Shown: positions 23,556-32,622 of the stretch, piece after piece
How positions within the stretch are numbered: the stretch's first letter is position 1
How the letters are laid out: the number at the start of each line of letters is the position of its first letter
Assembly: GCA_002898555.1 (NCBI GenBank)
Contig: BEHR01000018.1
Span: 1 to 64,000, forward strand
DNA: 64,000 nt
Source of the DNA: a bacterium HR15
Lineage (GTDB): Bacteria > Armatimonadota > Fimbriimonadia > Fimbriimonadales > GBS-DC
Direction: 5' to 3'
Position numbers and translations under genes: made by a program
The notes under the pieces: generated by a model
What the model was told of the DNA's origin: nothing
The model's input: the letters and a program-made list of their open reading frames with translations, nothing else
The model's database searches: none

Positions 23556-24662
23556 CTACACTTGGGTCGTTAGTTGCACGATGAGTCTTTCCATAACTTC
23601 GACTGGATTTACAGCGGATTGCACACCCTTTAGAGCGAGGTCGGCGTCGCAAAGGGCAGCAAATGCCCGCTGAAGTCGAGACAAAGGGAACCGCTCGGCT
23701 TGACGACGCAACCTTTCCCGCAAAAATGGCTGACGCTGCAGCAGCTGTATCACATTCGGCTCATGCAGCAATTTCTGTGCCACAGCCTCGCTTACCTGCT
23801 CCGGTCTATCGATGGGCTGATGGTGTTCGATCAAGATGCGCATGTCCCAAAGCAACCGAAACTGGCGACTGATCAGTCCCAGTGTTTGCAGTGCAGCGGT
23901 TTCGGGACGGTTGCCTCCCTGAAATAGTAACTGGAGCCAGCGCAACGCTTCCGCTGAATTGCCTGCAACAATCGCGTCGACCAGCTTGAATACCTGCGCC
24001 TGCTGCGACGCACTGACGACCCGTTCGATGTCCTCGCGTGTAATCTCGGTGCGTGGCTCTACATAGAGCAGCACTTTCTGCAGCTCCATCAGCGCCAGTT
24101 CTGCCACGCCGTCTACCAGCTCCATCAGGTACTGGGCTTCGGGCGGGCGTAGTCGCTTGCCTTGCACCTGAGCCGCTTCAATGAGACGTGCTTCCAGTGT
24201 CTTGCCACGCAGCGATTCCAGCGTGACGACCACGCCATGCTCGCGCACCGCATTGACCACCGCCTGCCAACCCGCTTTGGAGGGATGCGTCGTTGGGTTC
24301 TCCCCGTCTGACATGTCGGTCGCGTCGGGCAGGAGCACCAGACAACTAAAAGGCGGTATCTGAGGGATTAGCTGGGCAAGGGTGTTCAGTTCGGATGCAT
24401 GATAGCGAGAGGCTGCATGCAAAATCACCAGGCGTCGCTCACGCTCCATCGGCAAGGTTTGCAGAATATGTGCCACCGTAGCCACCGCTGTCTGGCGTGC
24501 ATCGAGCGTCGCCTCGTCGAGGCAGCCCGGCTCCAGCTGCAACGCGTGTCGTAGCCGATCGAGGAACTCACGCTGCAGCACCGGCTCGTTACCCACGAGC
24601 AAATAGGCGCGTGCCGGTGATTTCAACTGCTCTTCCGTAAGCTTGGAGTACTTAACTTCCAT
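23556..24662 (-). CDS. holA: DNA polymerase III subunit delta
   Basis: 368 residues. Clamp-loader wrench: N-terminal YLLVGNEPVLQREFLDRLR, ERRLVILHAAS, the middle GVAELALMELQKVLLYV and EDIERVVSASQQAQVFKLVDAIVAGNSAEALRWL segments, and the C-terminal helical domain with LISRQFRLLWDMR are typical HolA features. The start is ATG 24662 (MEVKYSKLTEEQ); the open frame continues to 24737 only because it passes through the palindromic element. It overlaps the end of the transglutaminase gene by 11 bases, so its translation may be coupled. Confidence 0.88.
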   Translation of the reverse strand: MEVKYSKLTEEQLKSPARAYLLVGNEPVLQREFLDRLRHALQLEPGCLDEATLDARQTAVATVAHILQTLPMERERRLVILHAASRYHASELNTLAQLIPQIPPFSCLVLLPDATDMSDGENPTTHPSKAGWQAVVNAVREHGVVVTLESLRGKTLEARLIEAAQVQGKRLRPPEAQYLMELVDGVAELALMELQKVLLYVEPRTEITREDIERVVSASQQAQVFKLVDAIVAGNSAEALRWLQLLFQGGNRPETAALQTLGLISRQFRLLWDMRILIEHHQPIDRPEQVSEAVAQKLLHEPNVIQLLQRQPFLRERLRRQAERFPLSRLQRAFAALCDADLALKGVQSAVNPVEVMERLIVQLTTQV

Positions 24663-26892
24663 GTCTTTGCGAGACAGACAGTCCTGAAATTTTTCTCTGA
24701 CCCCGCTGCGCGGAGTACCCCAGAGAAAAAATTTCATCGGATGCGTCTGACCAAGCGGACCAGTCGCGCCATTTGAGTATCATGGCTCGCCCTATCAGGC
24801 GCGGGTATCCGACTTCCCGACCCATCCATTGGCGTAGTGCATTTATTTTACCCTGCACGGACTCCTTCGCCGCATTTGCCTCTGGCGCGGGCGCGTAAAG
24901 CAAGCGCAAGATAGGCTCCTGCAAGGCTTCGACCAGCGATGCGGCGGAGGGAGTGCGCTCGCGTGCCCTGAGAATCGCGGCACAGCGCTTTAGATAATCC
25001 GCAGGAGATTGATAAGGAGCGGGCGCAGGACATCCCAGCAAGCGCAACATGAACACCAACCGCGCATAGAGTCGTCCCCCACGGGAGAGCATACCTTGGG
25101 GCGTCGTGAATCGCTTCGCCAGCACGAGCGACCAGAGCAGATACAACACACCTGCGATAATGAGTCCGTCCAACAGGCGTCGCCAATGCAGCAGCGGGTG
25201 CAGGTGGGACGGGTCGGAACCACTGTTGCCGCCAATAAGCGTGCCCGCGTTAATCACGGGGGCGTTCTGCGTGGCGTCGAAAGGAACCCAGCCCAGACCG
25301 CTGAAGTAGACTTCTGTCCATGTGTGCCGATGCTTCTCGCGCACGATATACTCGCCCGTTTGCGGATCGCGCTCGGTTAGCAAGAAGCCCGAGGCCACCC
25401 GGGCGGACAACCCAGCATACTGGCACATCACGGCAAGCGCGGTCGCGAATTCGGTACAGTAGCCCTCTCGCGCCACGAAGAGGAAATACTCCACTGCGTC
25501 CTCGTCAGGAGGGTACGCCTCGGTCTCGATGTTGTATGCCGTATGGGTCTCGATATAGTGTTTGAGCGCAAGCACTTTATCATAATCGGTCGGCTGGTCA
25601 CTGGTGAGGCGTCGCACGAGTTCGAACACGCGCGCGTTGCGTGCCGACTCGCTCCATGCACTCCAAAAGGGGGTGATGGCGTCGCGTCCACGCAGGATGG
25701 CGGGATCTTCCGGGGGCACCAGGGCGCGGATTTCGTATCGGCTGCCCGGCGAGAGCGGTCGGCGCACCCAGAGGGTGCCCGTATGCAGGGCGAACCCGAC
25801 CGCACGCCGTGGCTCGGAAGGCTTCAGCCAGACAGGCAGGCCCGGCGTGTAAAACTGCTGATGTACACCCCCCATCGTTGTGATTTCGGCATACACCTCG
25901 CGCTGGTGCATATATTCGGGTGGTTGCGGCATCACAAACTCACCCCTGGCATTTGGCTCGACCAGCATGAACCCCATGCGAGTGCGGTTCCAGCCGCGTC
26001 CGGTGTAAAGGTCATAGGCGTCCATGCGCAGATAGCGTGCATCGCCCCGCAAGAACCGAACGCGCAGCACCTCCATATCGCTCGGAACGACAGGACCCGC
26101 GCCCACCTGCAGCGCAGGTAAGGCAGGCACATTGGAACGCGCCGCACTGGGCCGAAACGGCAGCCCAATCACCAGCCCGGATATCAACTCGCCCAAGATA
26201 AGCCAGAATAAAAATGCCACCACACTGGCTGCCATAGACGCAGCAATCCCCACAACGAGCACATAGCGCCCAATTATCGCCAAAGGCAGCCGCACCTCCC
26301 ACTCGACCTGGCGTGCCGCGATCAGCATCACAATGAGCACCATCACAAACGCCAGAAACAGGTAGGGCACCGCGGGCGCAAACAGATAGGAGCCAATCAG
26401 CCCAAACATCGCCATCACCGGCACCCCTTGAAACAGCACAGAGGCGGGGGAAACCATCAACGGTGTGCGCAAGGTGAAGTACCATAGAAGCGAGGTGCTC
26501 AAATAAATCTCTATGGAGGGATCGGTCGGCATATTGACCAGCGCATTAAAGGTGGGCTGTGCCGTAATGGCAAACAGGGCGAGCGTCGCATCCAGAAAGC
26601 CGAAGATCAGTCGCGTGTTCTCGCTCAGCGGGCGTTGACTCAGCCACGCGCTGGTCAGCGTGCCTAAGGTGATGAGTACAATAAAGACCACAGGCATGCC
26701 CAGCTCCAACCGGGCTGCACGAAACGCCAGCAAGCCAATCAGGCTCACCAACCATGCTGCCCCGTACAGCACAAGACCACCCTGAAGGGCAAGCCCCCCA
26801 CCGAACCGAGATCCCGACCAGGGCATGATGCCCTCGGATTGACCGCAGCTTGCCTCCACTGCACGGGCTACCCACCGCTCTCTATTCGCCAT
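24652..26892 (-). CDS. Transglutaminase-like membrane protein (TgpA-like)
   Basis: 746 residues. Six to seven membrane segments in the first 240 residues, an extracytoplasmic transglutaminase-like domain with Cys (GYCTEFATAL, about 479), His (RHTWTEVYF, about 523) and Asp (VPFDATQN, about 541), another membrane helix near 590 and a cytoplasmic tail resembling DUF4129. This is the layout of bacterial TgpA-type proteins, often with cell-envelope roles. The last 25 or so residues (DEIFSLGYSAQRGQRKISG...) come from the palindromic element at 24685-24736, so the original C-terminus was probably replaced. TACAAT lies 18 bases before ATG 26892. Confidence 0.85.
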   Translation of the reverse strand: MANRERWVARAVEASCGQSEGIMPWSGSRFGGGLALQGGLVLYGAAWLVSLIGLLAFRAARLELGMPVVFIVLITLGTLTSAWLSQRPLSENTRLIFGFLDATLALFAITAQPTFNALVNMPTDPSIEIYLSTSLLWYFTLRTPLMVSPASVLFQGVPVMAMFGLIGSYLFAPAVPYLFLAFVMVLIVMLIAARQVEWEVRLPLAIIGRYVLVVGIAASMAASVVAFLFWLILGELISGLVIGLPFRPSAARSNVPALPALQVGAGPVVPSDMEVLRVRFLRGDARYLRMDAYDLYTGRGWNRTRMGFMLVEPNARGEFVMPQPPEYMHQREVYAEITTMGGVHQQFYTPGLPVWLKPSEPRRAVGFALHTGTLWVRRPLSPGSRYEIRALVPPEDPAILRGRDAITPFWSAWSESARNARVFELVRRLTSDQPTDYDKVLALKHYIETHTAYNIETEAYPPDEDAVEYFLFVAREGYCTEFATALAVMCQYAGLSARVASGFLLTERDPQTGEYIVREKHRHTWTEVYFSGLGWVPFDATQNAPVINAGTLIGGNSGSDPSHLHPLLHWRRLLDGLIIAGVLYLLWSLVLAKRFTTPQGMLSRGGRLYARLVFMLRLLGCPAPAPYQSPADYLKRCAAILRARERTPSAASLVEALQEPILRLLYAPAPEANAAKESVQGKINALRQWMGREVGYPRLIGRAMILKWRDWSAWSDASDEIFSLGYSAQRGQRKISGLSVSQRHGS
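24685..24736. repeat. A/T-armed palindromic element at the end of the transglutaminase gene
   Basis: TGAAATTTTTCTCTG (24685-24699) and CAGAGAAAAAATTTCA (24721-24736), with the same centre as the copy at 23470. The holA and transglutaminase frames are both open through it, and it supplies the C-terminal codons of the latter. Confidence 0.9.
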
Positions 26893-26910
26893 GTGCTAAT
26901 CACTAATACG

Positions 26911-26916
26911 ATTGTA
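26911..26916 (-). promoter_or_regulatory. -10 box TACAAT (transglutaminase gene)
   Basis: GGGTACAAT on the minus strand. Seven bases downstream a GTG opens an 11-codon frame that overlaps the ATG at 26892. Confidence 0.4.
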
Positions 26917-26933
26917 CCCCACTGCAGGTTCAC

Positions 26934-29432
26934 TCAGCGTACGATAAGCACATGCCCATTCTGGCTCAGATTCCACCGTACAAGCAGTGTTCCACCGGCG
27001 CGTTCCACATTCACAGGAGCAGGGTTGCCCCAGGCATCCAGCAGTTGAACCTGCCCGCTCAGTCCACGCACGCTGAGACGCGCAACGCCCGGCACCCCAT
27101 CGGGACCGCGCAGCAAATAAGCGAGCATGGCAGAGGTGGTATGCTGCAGCACTATCTGTGCATTCGTGTGCAGCATGCCGATGCGCTTCAAACGCTCATC
27201 GATCTGAAGCAGGAGACGCGGTGCGCGCGGTTCCAGAGTAGGATCGGTCAAAACAGGCAGGCGCGGGTCCAGCGCGTCTAAAAAGGTGCCGCGCAAGATG
27301 GTCAGTCGATAGGTGCCGTAAGCCGCCATCCAATCGCCGCGTCGCGCCGTGAATCGGGCACGTTCCCGATAGCGCATTCCGGCGCGCCCTGCCACGAAAC
27401 GCACAAATTGTCGCCACTGCGCTTCTCCATTCGGACTATTACCAAACGCCCTGCCAGAAACACCCATGAGCACGATACCCCCCCGACCCACCGATTGAAG
27501 CACCCCGATCGGCTTGGTGGCAGCCTCGCCTCCCTGGTGCCTTTCCACTCCAGCAGGGGGCTGATAAAGATACAGAATCTCCGCCCCTGGGGCTTCGCAT
27601 GCCATCAGTCGCTCATCGTGGCGTAGCGTGAGCACGGGGAGGTCGGTGCGCTGACGAATCAGCATGCGCTCTGGGTAGGGAGGTTGCGTGCTGACCTCGA
27701 TGCGCCACTCCTGCGCTATTTCCACGCGCAGTGCAATCCGAGTCGCTGAGGGCAACGGAAAACGGTAGACAAACCACGCCGTGCCATCCGCCACCCGTTC
27801 CCCTGCTCGGGTGAGTTGGCTTTTCGAGTGGGCATAGAGAAACAGCCGCTCGATGGTGGTGCCGGTGTAAAAGGCGGTCAGGATACGCCCGTCGGTTTCG
27901 AGGCGTACCTGTCGTAAAAGCGCGCCCCAGCCTGTATCGGGCAAGCGGTCGCTGAAGCGCACATAGAGCGTTTGCCCTGCATAGGCACTCAGATCGACCT
28001 CCACCCATCGACGATTGAGCGTGCCTCGTTCAGGTTGATCCCCGTGCCGAGCCACTTCCTGCCAATCGGGGGCATGTCCAGGGGGGGTCTCTACCTCGCT
28101 CGATAGGTTCAGTCCCAACTTGGCAGCGAGCCAGTGGAAAGGCGTGGCATAGCCTGCCACCTTCCAGGCAGAACGGAGGGTCGCATCTTGCTCGCTTGGC
28201 ACGCCCACGACAAGCAGCCAACCGCCCTTGCGCACCCAGTTGATTAGAGCATCGAGCTCAGTTTCACTGTGAGGCGACACCACTTCGGGCGTCCATAGGA
28301 GCAAGCGCACATCGCGCAGGCGATTGGGTTCCGACAAGTTCGACAGCGCAACCATGCGCAACGGGATACCCGCCCGTATGAGCGGCAGCGCGAGCGCCTC
28401 TATGTCCAATCGGCTGTTGTCCAACTTGGCTGACCTGTCCGAGCCATCCGACCCGTCGTCCCACAGGATCGAATCGGGGACCAACATGCCAATCCCCTCC
28501 ACACCCGCATCGAGCGTAGCCCCTGCGCCTTCCGATGCTGCCTCCGCCGCGCGCACGGCGCTCAGCATCACCGCGATGTATTCGGGCGGAAACACAGAAG
28601 TCTGCCCCAGCAACGGCTCCACCATCGCCACGGGCTGAATCTGCGGGAACATCAGTGCAGCGACCAGCGTGGTGAAATAGGTGCGTTGATGCTCACGCAG
28701 ATCTTTTGCATCCACATCCAACATCGGATCTATAGCTAACAAGAGCGGTTGCCCACCCTCGCGCGATTGCCCTACCAGCGCGCTGCTATACAGGAACGCC
28801 ATGCTGAACGGATCCTGTTGATACTCACCTCCGAACAGCACAGGTGTCTGCACCAAGCCGCTCTGAACTGTCTTCACCGGCTCGCCCACAACCGTTCGAT
28901 ACTGGAGGGGCTTGAGGGTGTTCGCAGGCGCGTGGAGTAGTCGCTCGGTGCCGTCGCCAATGCCGTCGCCATCCTCATCGCGCTGGGTCGCTCGCACGGT
29001 CAAGCCATAGAACACGACCTGCCCGCGCCGATCCGCTTCCACAATCACCTGCAGCGTCTGGACAGGGGGCTGATAAGGCGTGCGTGTGATAAGGGTCTGC
29101 GTTTGCACCCGGCTGGGAATGCGTTGCAGCAACAGCCCTTGCTCCCCGGCGCGGACGCGCACACGCCCCCTCCCACCTACGGTCAACTGGATCTGCACAT
29201 CCATTCCACTCAACACGCGAAAACTATAGATAACGGTGCCGTGCTTACCGAGAAGACGCCGATCGCCCTCCACGCGACTGCGCGTGCTGCCGGTCAGAAC
29301 ACCTGCTTCTGAACCGGGGCGCACGGTCCAGCGGAGTTCCTGCGAGGTGGGGGTAGCCTGTCCGTACAGCAAACCGAAGTGGCACATCAGCGAGCATATC
29401 AGTAGCGGCAACTTCCATGTGGCGATCCTCAT
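26934..29432 (-). CDS. Large secreted protein of unknown function
   Basis: 832 residues with an N-terminal signal peptide (LPLLICSLMCHFGLLYGQA). A calcium-binding-like DEDGDGIGDGTE near residue 185 is followed by a central part with VRKGGWLLVVGVPSE, which resembles a GATase-like or ThuA-like Rossmann segment, and a beta-rich C-terminus (VARLSVRGLSGQVQLLDAWGN). No enzyme family is recognised. It is 42 bases upstream of the transglutaminase gene and probably cotranscribed with it, which suggests a cell-envelope role. TATAAT ends eight bases before ATG 29432, a leaderless arrangement. Confidence 0.7.
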   Translation of the reverse strand: MRIATWKLPLLICSLMCHFGLLYGQATPTSQELRWTVRPGSEAGVLTGSTRSRVEGDRRLLGKHGTVIYSFRVLSGMDVQIQLTVGGRGRVRVRAGEQGLLLQRIPSRVQTQTLITRTPYQPPVQTLQVIVEADRRGQVVFYGLTVRATQRDEDGDGIGDGTERLLHAPANTLKPLQYRTVVGEPVKTVQSGLVQTPVLFGGEYQQDPFSMAFLYSSALVGQSREGGQPLLLAIDPMLDVDAKDLREHQRTYFTTLVAALMFPQIQPVAMVEPLLGQTSVFPPEYIAVMLSAVRAAEAASEGAGATLDAGVEGIGMLVPDSILWDDGSDGSDRSAKLDNSRLDIEALALPLIRAGIPLRMVALSNLSEPNRLRDVRLLLWTPEVVSPHSETELDALINWVRKGGWLLVVGVPSEQDATLRSAWKVAGYATPFHWLAAKLGLNLSSEVETPPGHAPDWQEVARHGDQPERGTLNRRWVEVDLSAYAGQTLYVRFSDRLPDTGWGALLRQVRLETDGRILTAFYTGTTIERLFLYAHSKSQLTRAGERVADGTAWFVYRFPLPSATRIALRVEIAQEWRIEVSTQPPYPERMLIRQRTDLPVLTLRHDERLMACEAPGAEILYLYQPPAGVERHQGGEAATKPIGVLQSVGRGGIVLMGVSGRAFGNSPNGEAQWRQFVRFVAGRAGMRYRERARFTARRGDWMAAYGTYRLTILRGTFLDALDPRLPVLTDPTLEPRAPRLLLQIDERLKRIGMLHTNAQIVLQHTTSAMLAYLLRGPDGVPGVARLSVRGLSGQVQLLDAWGNPAPVNVERAGGTLLVRWNLSQNGHVLIVR

Positions 29433-29440
29433 CGGGCGGG

Positions 29441-29446
29441 ATTATA
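29441..29446 (-). promoter_or_regulatory. -10 box TATAAT, leaderless type (large secreted protein)
   Basis: CAGGTATAAT on the minus strand, eight bases before ATG 29432; divergent from the mlaE box. Confidence 0.6.
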
Positions 29447-29482
29447 CCTGATAACATGGGCACCGATGCACCGAGGGGCGGG

Positions 29483-29488
29483 TATAGT
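29483..29488 (+). promoter_or_regulatory. -10 box TATAGT, leaderless type (mlaE)
   Basis: GGGTATAGT ends eight bases before ATG 29497. Confidence 0.55.
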
Positions 29489-29496
29489 CTTATTGA

Positions 29497-30294
29497 ATGC
29501 GCGAGGAGTTGGTCTGGACGGATGAGGGTGCGTCGGAGCAGCCATCCCTGTTGCGGGCGACGCTGGAGTTTGTCGGTGCGCTCTGGCTGTTGCTGATAGC
29601 GACGCTGCGCGGGCTGTTTCGGGGGCGGTTCGAGGGGCGCGAGTGCCTGCACCAGATGGCGTTCATCGGCGCGACCTCCGTGCCTATCGTTGCGCTGACC
29701 AGCAGTCTGGCAGGCGCGGTGATCACGCTTTACAGCACCTCCCTGCTGCTGCGCGTGGGTGGCAGCGGCTTCGTGGGCGGTGCGCTTAGTGTCGCGATGA
29801 CCCGCGAAATCGCTCCCATCCTCACTGGCATCATGGTCACTGCCCGCTGTGGTTCCGCGATTGCAGCGCAGTTGGGCACGATGAAAATCACGGAGCAGAT
29901 CGACGCGCTGCGTGCCCTGGGGGTCAGCCCAATCCAGTATCTGGTCGTGCCGCGCCTGCTGGCAAGCCTGGTCATGTTCCCACTGTTGGGTGTGGTGGCG
30001 AACTTCGCGGGTATTCTGGGCGGACTGCTAATTGCCAGCGCGCTGGGCGTGTCTGCCCATGTCTATTTTCGCTCCGTGCAGCTATTCACCGAGCCGTTTG
30101 ACCTGATCGGGGGGCTGGTTAAGACCCTCGTGTTCGCTGTGATTGTGATCATGGTCTGCTGCCAGCAGGGTTTGGGCGCACGGGGCGGCGCAGTGGGCGT
30201 TGGACACGCCACCACCCGTGCTGTGGTGCTTTCGATGGTGCTGGTTTTCGTCGCGAACTACTTTCTTGCCGACGCCCTATTTGCCAAGCGATGA
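29497..30294 (+). CDS. mlaE: MlaE-family lipid ABC transporter permease
   Basis: 265 residues, five to six hydrophobic segments, with the MlaE signatures TREIAPILTGIMVTARCGSAIAAQLGTMKITEQIDAL split by short loops and VVPRLLASLVMFPLL. Permease of the Mla-type system that moves phospholipids between the inner and outer membranes. It overlaps its ATPase gene by four bases (ATGA at 30291). No mlaD substrate-binding gene is adjacent. Its leaderless-type promoter is divergent from that of the large secreted protein. Confidence 0.92.
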   Translation: MREELVWTDEGASEQPSLLRATLEFVGALWLLLIATLRGLFRGRFEGRECLHQMAFIGATSVPIVALTSSLAGAVITLYSTSLLLRVGGSGFVGGALSVAMTREIAPILTGIMVTARCGSAIAAQLGTMKITEQIDALRALGVSPIQYLVVPRLLASLVMFPLLGVVANFAGILGGLLIASALGVSAHVYFRSVQLFTEPFDLIGGLVKTLVFAVIVIMVCCQQGLGARGGAVGVGHATTRAVVLSMVLVFVANYFLADALFAKR

Positions 30295-31061
30295 GGAGCC
30301 GCAAGCCAGCAGCGATGCCACCCGCGATTGAGTTGCGTGGGCTGGTCTACACAGTGAATGGGCGCACCATCCTGCAGGGCATCGATCTACAGGTCGCGCC
30401 AAGCGAGATTGTGGCCATCATGGGTCCCTCCGGCTGTGGGAAGACGACGCTACTGAAATGTATCGCGGGCTTGCTGCGCCCAACGGCAGGTGAAGTGCGT
30501 ATCGAGGGCATGGAGATCGGGCAACTGAGCGAACGGGAGCGCATGCCCCTGCGACTGAAACTCGGCATCGTGTTTCAGCACGCCGCGCTGTTTGACTACC
30601 TCACCGTGTTCGAGAATGTGGCGTTCGGATTGATGCGCCATCGTAAACTGTCGCGTGGCGAGCTGGAGCGCGTCGTGCGCGAGCGACTGGCATGGGTCGG
30701 GCTGGAAGGCGTGGAGCATCTCTACCCGGCACAGTTATCGGGCGGTATGCGCAAGCGGGTCGGACTGGCGCGCGCGCTCGCCTTAGACCCCCATATCGTG
30801 CTGTTCGATGAGCCGACCAGCGGGCTTGACCCCATCAATGCCTATCAAATCGATCGCCTTATCCGCCGTCTCAACAGCGAACTGGGACTAACGGCCGTGG
30901 TGGTGTCGCACGATGTGGTGAGTGTGTTCCGCACCGCCGATCGGGTGCTGATGATGGAAGCAGGACAGATTCTGGTGGAAGGCTCGCCCGATGCAATCCG
31001 CCGTTGCGACCATCCCCATGTGCAGGCATTCCTGCAGATGGCATCCACAGAGCGGCTTTAG
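30291..31061 (+). CDS. mlaF: MlaF-family ABC transporter ATP-binding protein
   Basis: 256 residues. Walker A GPSGCGKTT (about 44-52), Q-loop VFQHAALFDYLTVFENVAFG, signature LSGGMRKRVGLARAL (about 146), Walker B IVLFDEPTSGLDP and H-loop VVVSHDV. The LSGGM rather than LSGGQ signature and the SALFDSLTV-like Q-loop are typical of the MlaF/Ttg2A group. It energises the MlaE permease encoded just upstream. Confidence 0.93.
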   Translation: MRSRKPAAMPPAIELRGLVYTVNGRTILQGIDLQVAPSEIVAIMGPSGCGKTTLLKCIAGLLRPTAGEVRIEGMEIGQLSERERMPLRLKLGIVFQHAALFDYLTVFENVAFGLMRHRKLSRGELERVVRERLAWVGLEGVEHLYPAQLSGGMRKRVGLARALALDPHIVLFDEPTSGLDPINAYQIDRLIRRLNSELGLTAVVVSHDVVSVFRTADRVLMMEAGQILVEGSPDAIRRCDHPHVQAFLQMASTERL

Positions 31062-31064
31062 AAC

Positions 31065-31508
31065 CTACCGAAACTCATAGTCCACCACTTTCCAGCCGCC
31101 GTTCGTGGGAGCAACATAAACAAATGCCGTGCCGTAGGTCAATTCGCCTTCCACATGGTACTCGATGCGCCAGCTTTCCGCCATGCGGGGATGCTTCAGC
31201 TCTGCGGGTGCTTGCACCGCGTTCACCAGTTCAACCGAGGTGATGGCGCCCCATCCCATCTGCTGCTTTTGCTGCCATGCTTGCTTGATGTTCTGCTTCT
31301 CTTTCGGCAAGGCAGATTTGTCCATGACATGCTCCGCGCCTTGAAAGTCGTTTCGTGCAAGAGCGCGAATAAACTCATCCGCGGGGCGTTGATAGGGCGG
31401 ACGACGCATCTCTCCCACCACAGGCGCCAGCGCCACCGCCGCAAAAATGACCACAATCCCAATAAAGAGCCACACCATCCAGTGAACTCTACCCGCATGC
31501 CGTTGCAT
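31065..31508 (-). CDS. Small membrane-anchored protein with NTF2-like domain (DUF4878-like)
   Basis: 147 residues from ATG 31508 (MQRHAGRVHWMVW). One N-terminal membrane helix, then PADEFIRALARNDFQGAEHVM, an entry typical of NTF2-like/DUF4878 lipoprotein domains, and a YGTAFVYVAPTNGGWKVVDYEF end that fits the last strands of that fold. TAAAAT ends seven bases before this ATG; the longer frame to 31649 is not supported. Convergent with mlaF (three-base gap). Function unknown. Confidence 0.7.
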   Translation of the reverse strand: MQRHAGRVHWMVWLFIGIVVIFAAVALAPVVGEMRRPPYQRPADEFIRALARNDFQGAEHVMDKSALPKEKQNIKQAWQQKQQMGWGAITSVELVNAVQAPAELKHPRMAESWRIEYHVEGELTYGTAFVYVAPTNGGWKVVDYEFR

Positions 31509-31515
31509 ACCACAG

Positions 31516-31521
31516 ATTTTA
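31516..31521 (-). promoter_or_regulatory. -10 box TAAAAT, leaderless type
   Basis: AGGGTAAAAT on the minus strand, seven bases before ATG 31508. Confidence 0.5.
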
Positions 31522-31663
31522 CCCTGTTTTGAGGAGCCTATTCCTGACCGCAGGGCAGGGGGGAAGGCTCGCAGGGGAAGATTTTCAGAAGGCTTGGGCA
31601 GGCATAGCAATTTGGGTCTATCCTGTGGAAAAAAGCCCTTTGGTACCACATTTGAGTCGAGAG

Positions 31664-32614
31664 ATGTCAGGTGGGGAACGGCGTTTCTGGATGGAGAGAG
31701 CGGGCTTCTGGCTGATAGGGCTGGGTTTGCTTTTCGGACTGTGGCGTGTCTGGCAAATCGGGCAAGCTTATGCGCAGACCCTGGCTCAGGAAATACGCCT
31801 GCACAGCCAGCTCACACATCTCCAGATGGAGATTGCCCACTGCGAGCGGTTGGTAGCCGTGCTGGGCGCCAGTCAGGCGGAGTCGATGCGGGCGGGCGGT
31901 GCTAACCCTGCCATGCTACGCCAGCAACTGCAAGCACATCTCGCCCAAGCAGAGCGCGACTTTCACACCCTGCGCTCTGCACTGGAAGTCCCACTGAAAC
32001 AAGCGGACACCCCCGAAACGATGCACTGGGCGGTCATGCGCATGGAAGCCGAATGGCTCCAGCTCTATGCTCGCCTCCAAGAGTATCTCGGTCGCAAGGA
32101 GCCGAGCGAGGTTAATCTGGAGACCCTGCACGCCTTTAACCTGACGCGACAAGATAGCCTCTACGCTGCGCTGGATTCGCTTCATCAGGCACTCTCAAGC
32201 AGGTCTCGCACCCAAATACATCTCTGGAATCGTCACTATCGTTTAGCAATCGGCTTGTGCTTGATAGCGGGGTTCCTGCTTATCGGCTGGATATGGTATT
32301 TCAGCATGCGCCCTGCGCAGCTTATCCATCGGTGGTTGTGCACCCCCGACTCGTTTCCTGGTGGGGAGGGTATGAGCGAGGCGGTTTTACGCAGGATTCG
32401 GGGCACACGCTGGGAGCCGCTTGGGCGCATGCTTGTGCAGCAGCGTCAACGCTTGCGTGCGGTAGAACGCTTCATGCGCGACCTGGCGATGGGGCGCACC
32501 CCAGAGCCGCTGCAGCCACTGGAGCCAAATGACCCGCTTGCCCGCAGCAGTTTCTGGTTGGTTCGCCGCGTGGAGGAGTATCGTCGCTCCCAACGCGACC
32601 GCGACGCAGTATAA
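31664..32614 (+). CDS. Two-helix membrane protein with extracytoplasmic coiled coil
   Basis: 316 residues. Membrane helices at about 10-27 and 196-214 enclose a helical, Gln/Leu/Glu-rich domain of about 170 residues like the four-helix sensor domains of receptor proteins; a cytoplasmic tail follows but no kinase, GGDEF or methyl-accepting domain is present. ATG 31664 is chosen because it precedes the first helix; the frame is open to 31529. Its TAA (32612-32614) lies inside the TATAAT box of tsaD. No family recognised. Confidence 0.6.
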   Translation: MSGGERRFWMERAGFWLIGLGLLFGLWRVWQIGQAYAQTLAQEIRLHSQLTHLQMEIAHCERLVAVLGASQAESMRAGGANPAMLRQQLQAHLAQAERDFHTLRSALEVPLKQADTPETMHWAVMRMEAEWLQLYARLQEYLGRKEPSEVNLETLHAFNLTRQDSLYAALDSLHQALSSRSRTQIHLWNRHYRLAIGLCLIAGFLLIGWIWYFSMRPAQLIHRWLCTPDSFPGGEGMSEAVLRRIRGTRWEPLGRMLVQQRQRLRAVERFMRDLAMGRTPEPLQPLEPNDPLARSSFWLVRRVEEYRRSQRDRDAV

Positions 32615-32615
32615 T
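32610..32615 (+). promoter_or_regulatory. -10 box TATAAT over the upstream stop codon (tsaD)
   Basis: GCAGTATAAT contains the preceding gene's TAA (32612-32614) and ends seven bases before GTG 32623. Confidence 0.65.
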
Positions 32616-32622
32616 CTCCCAT

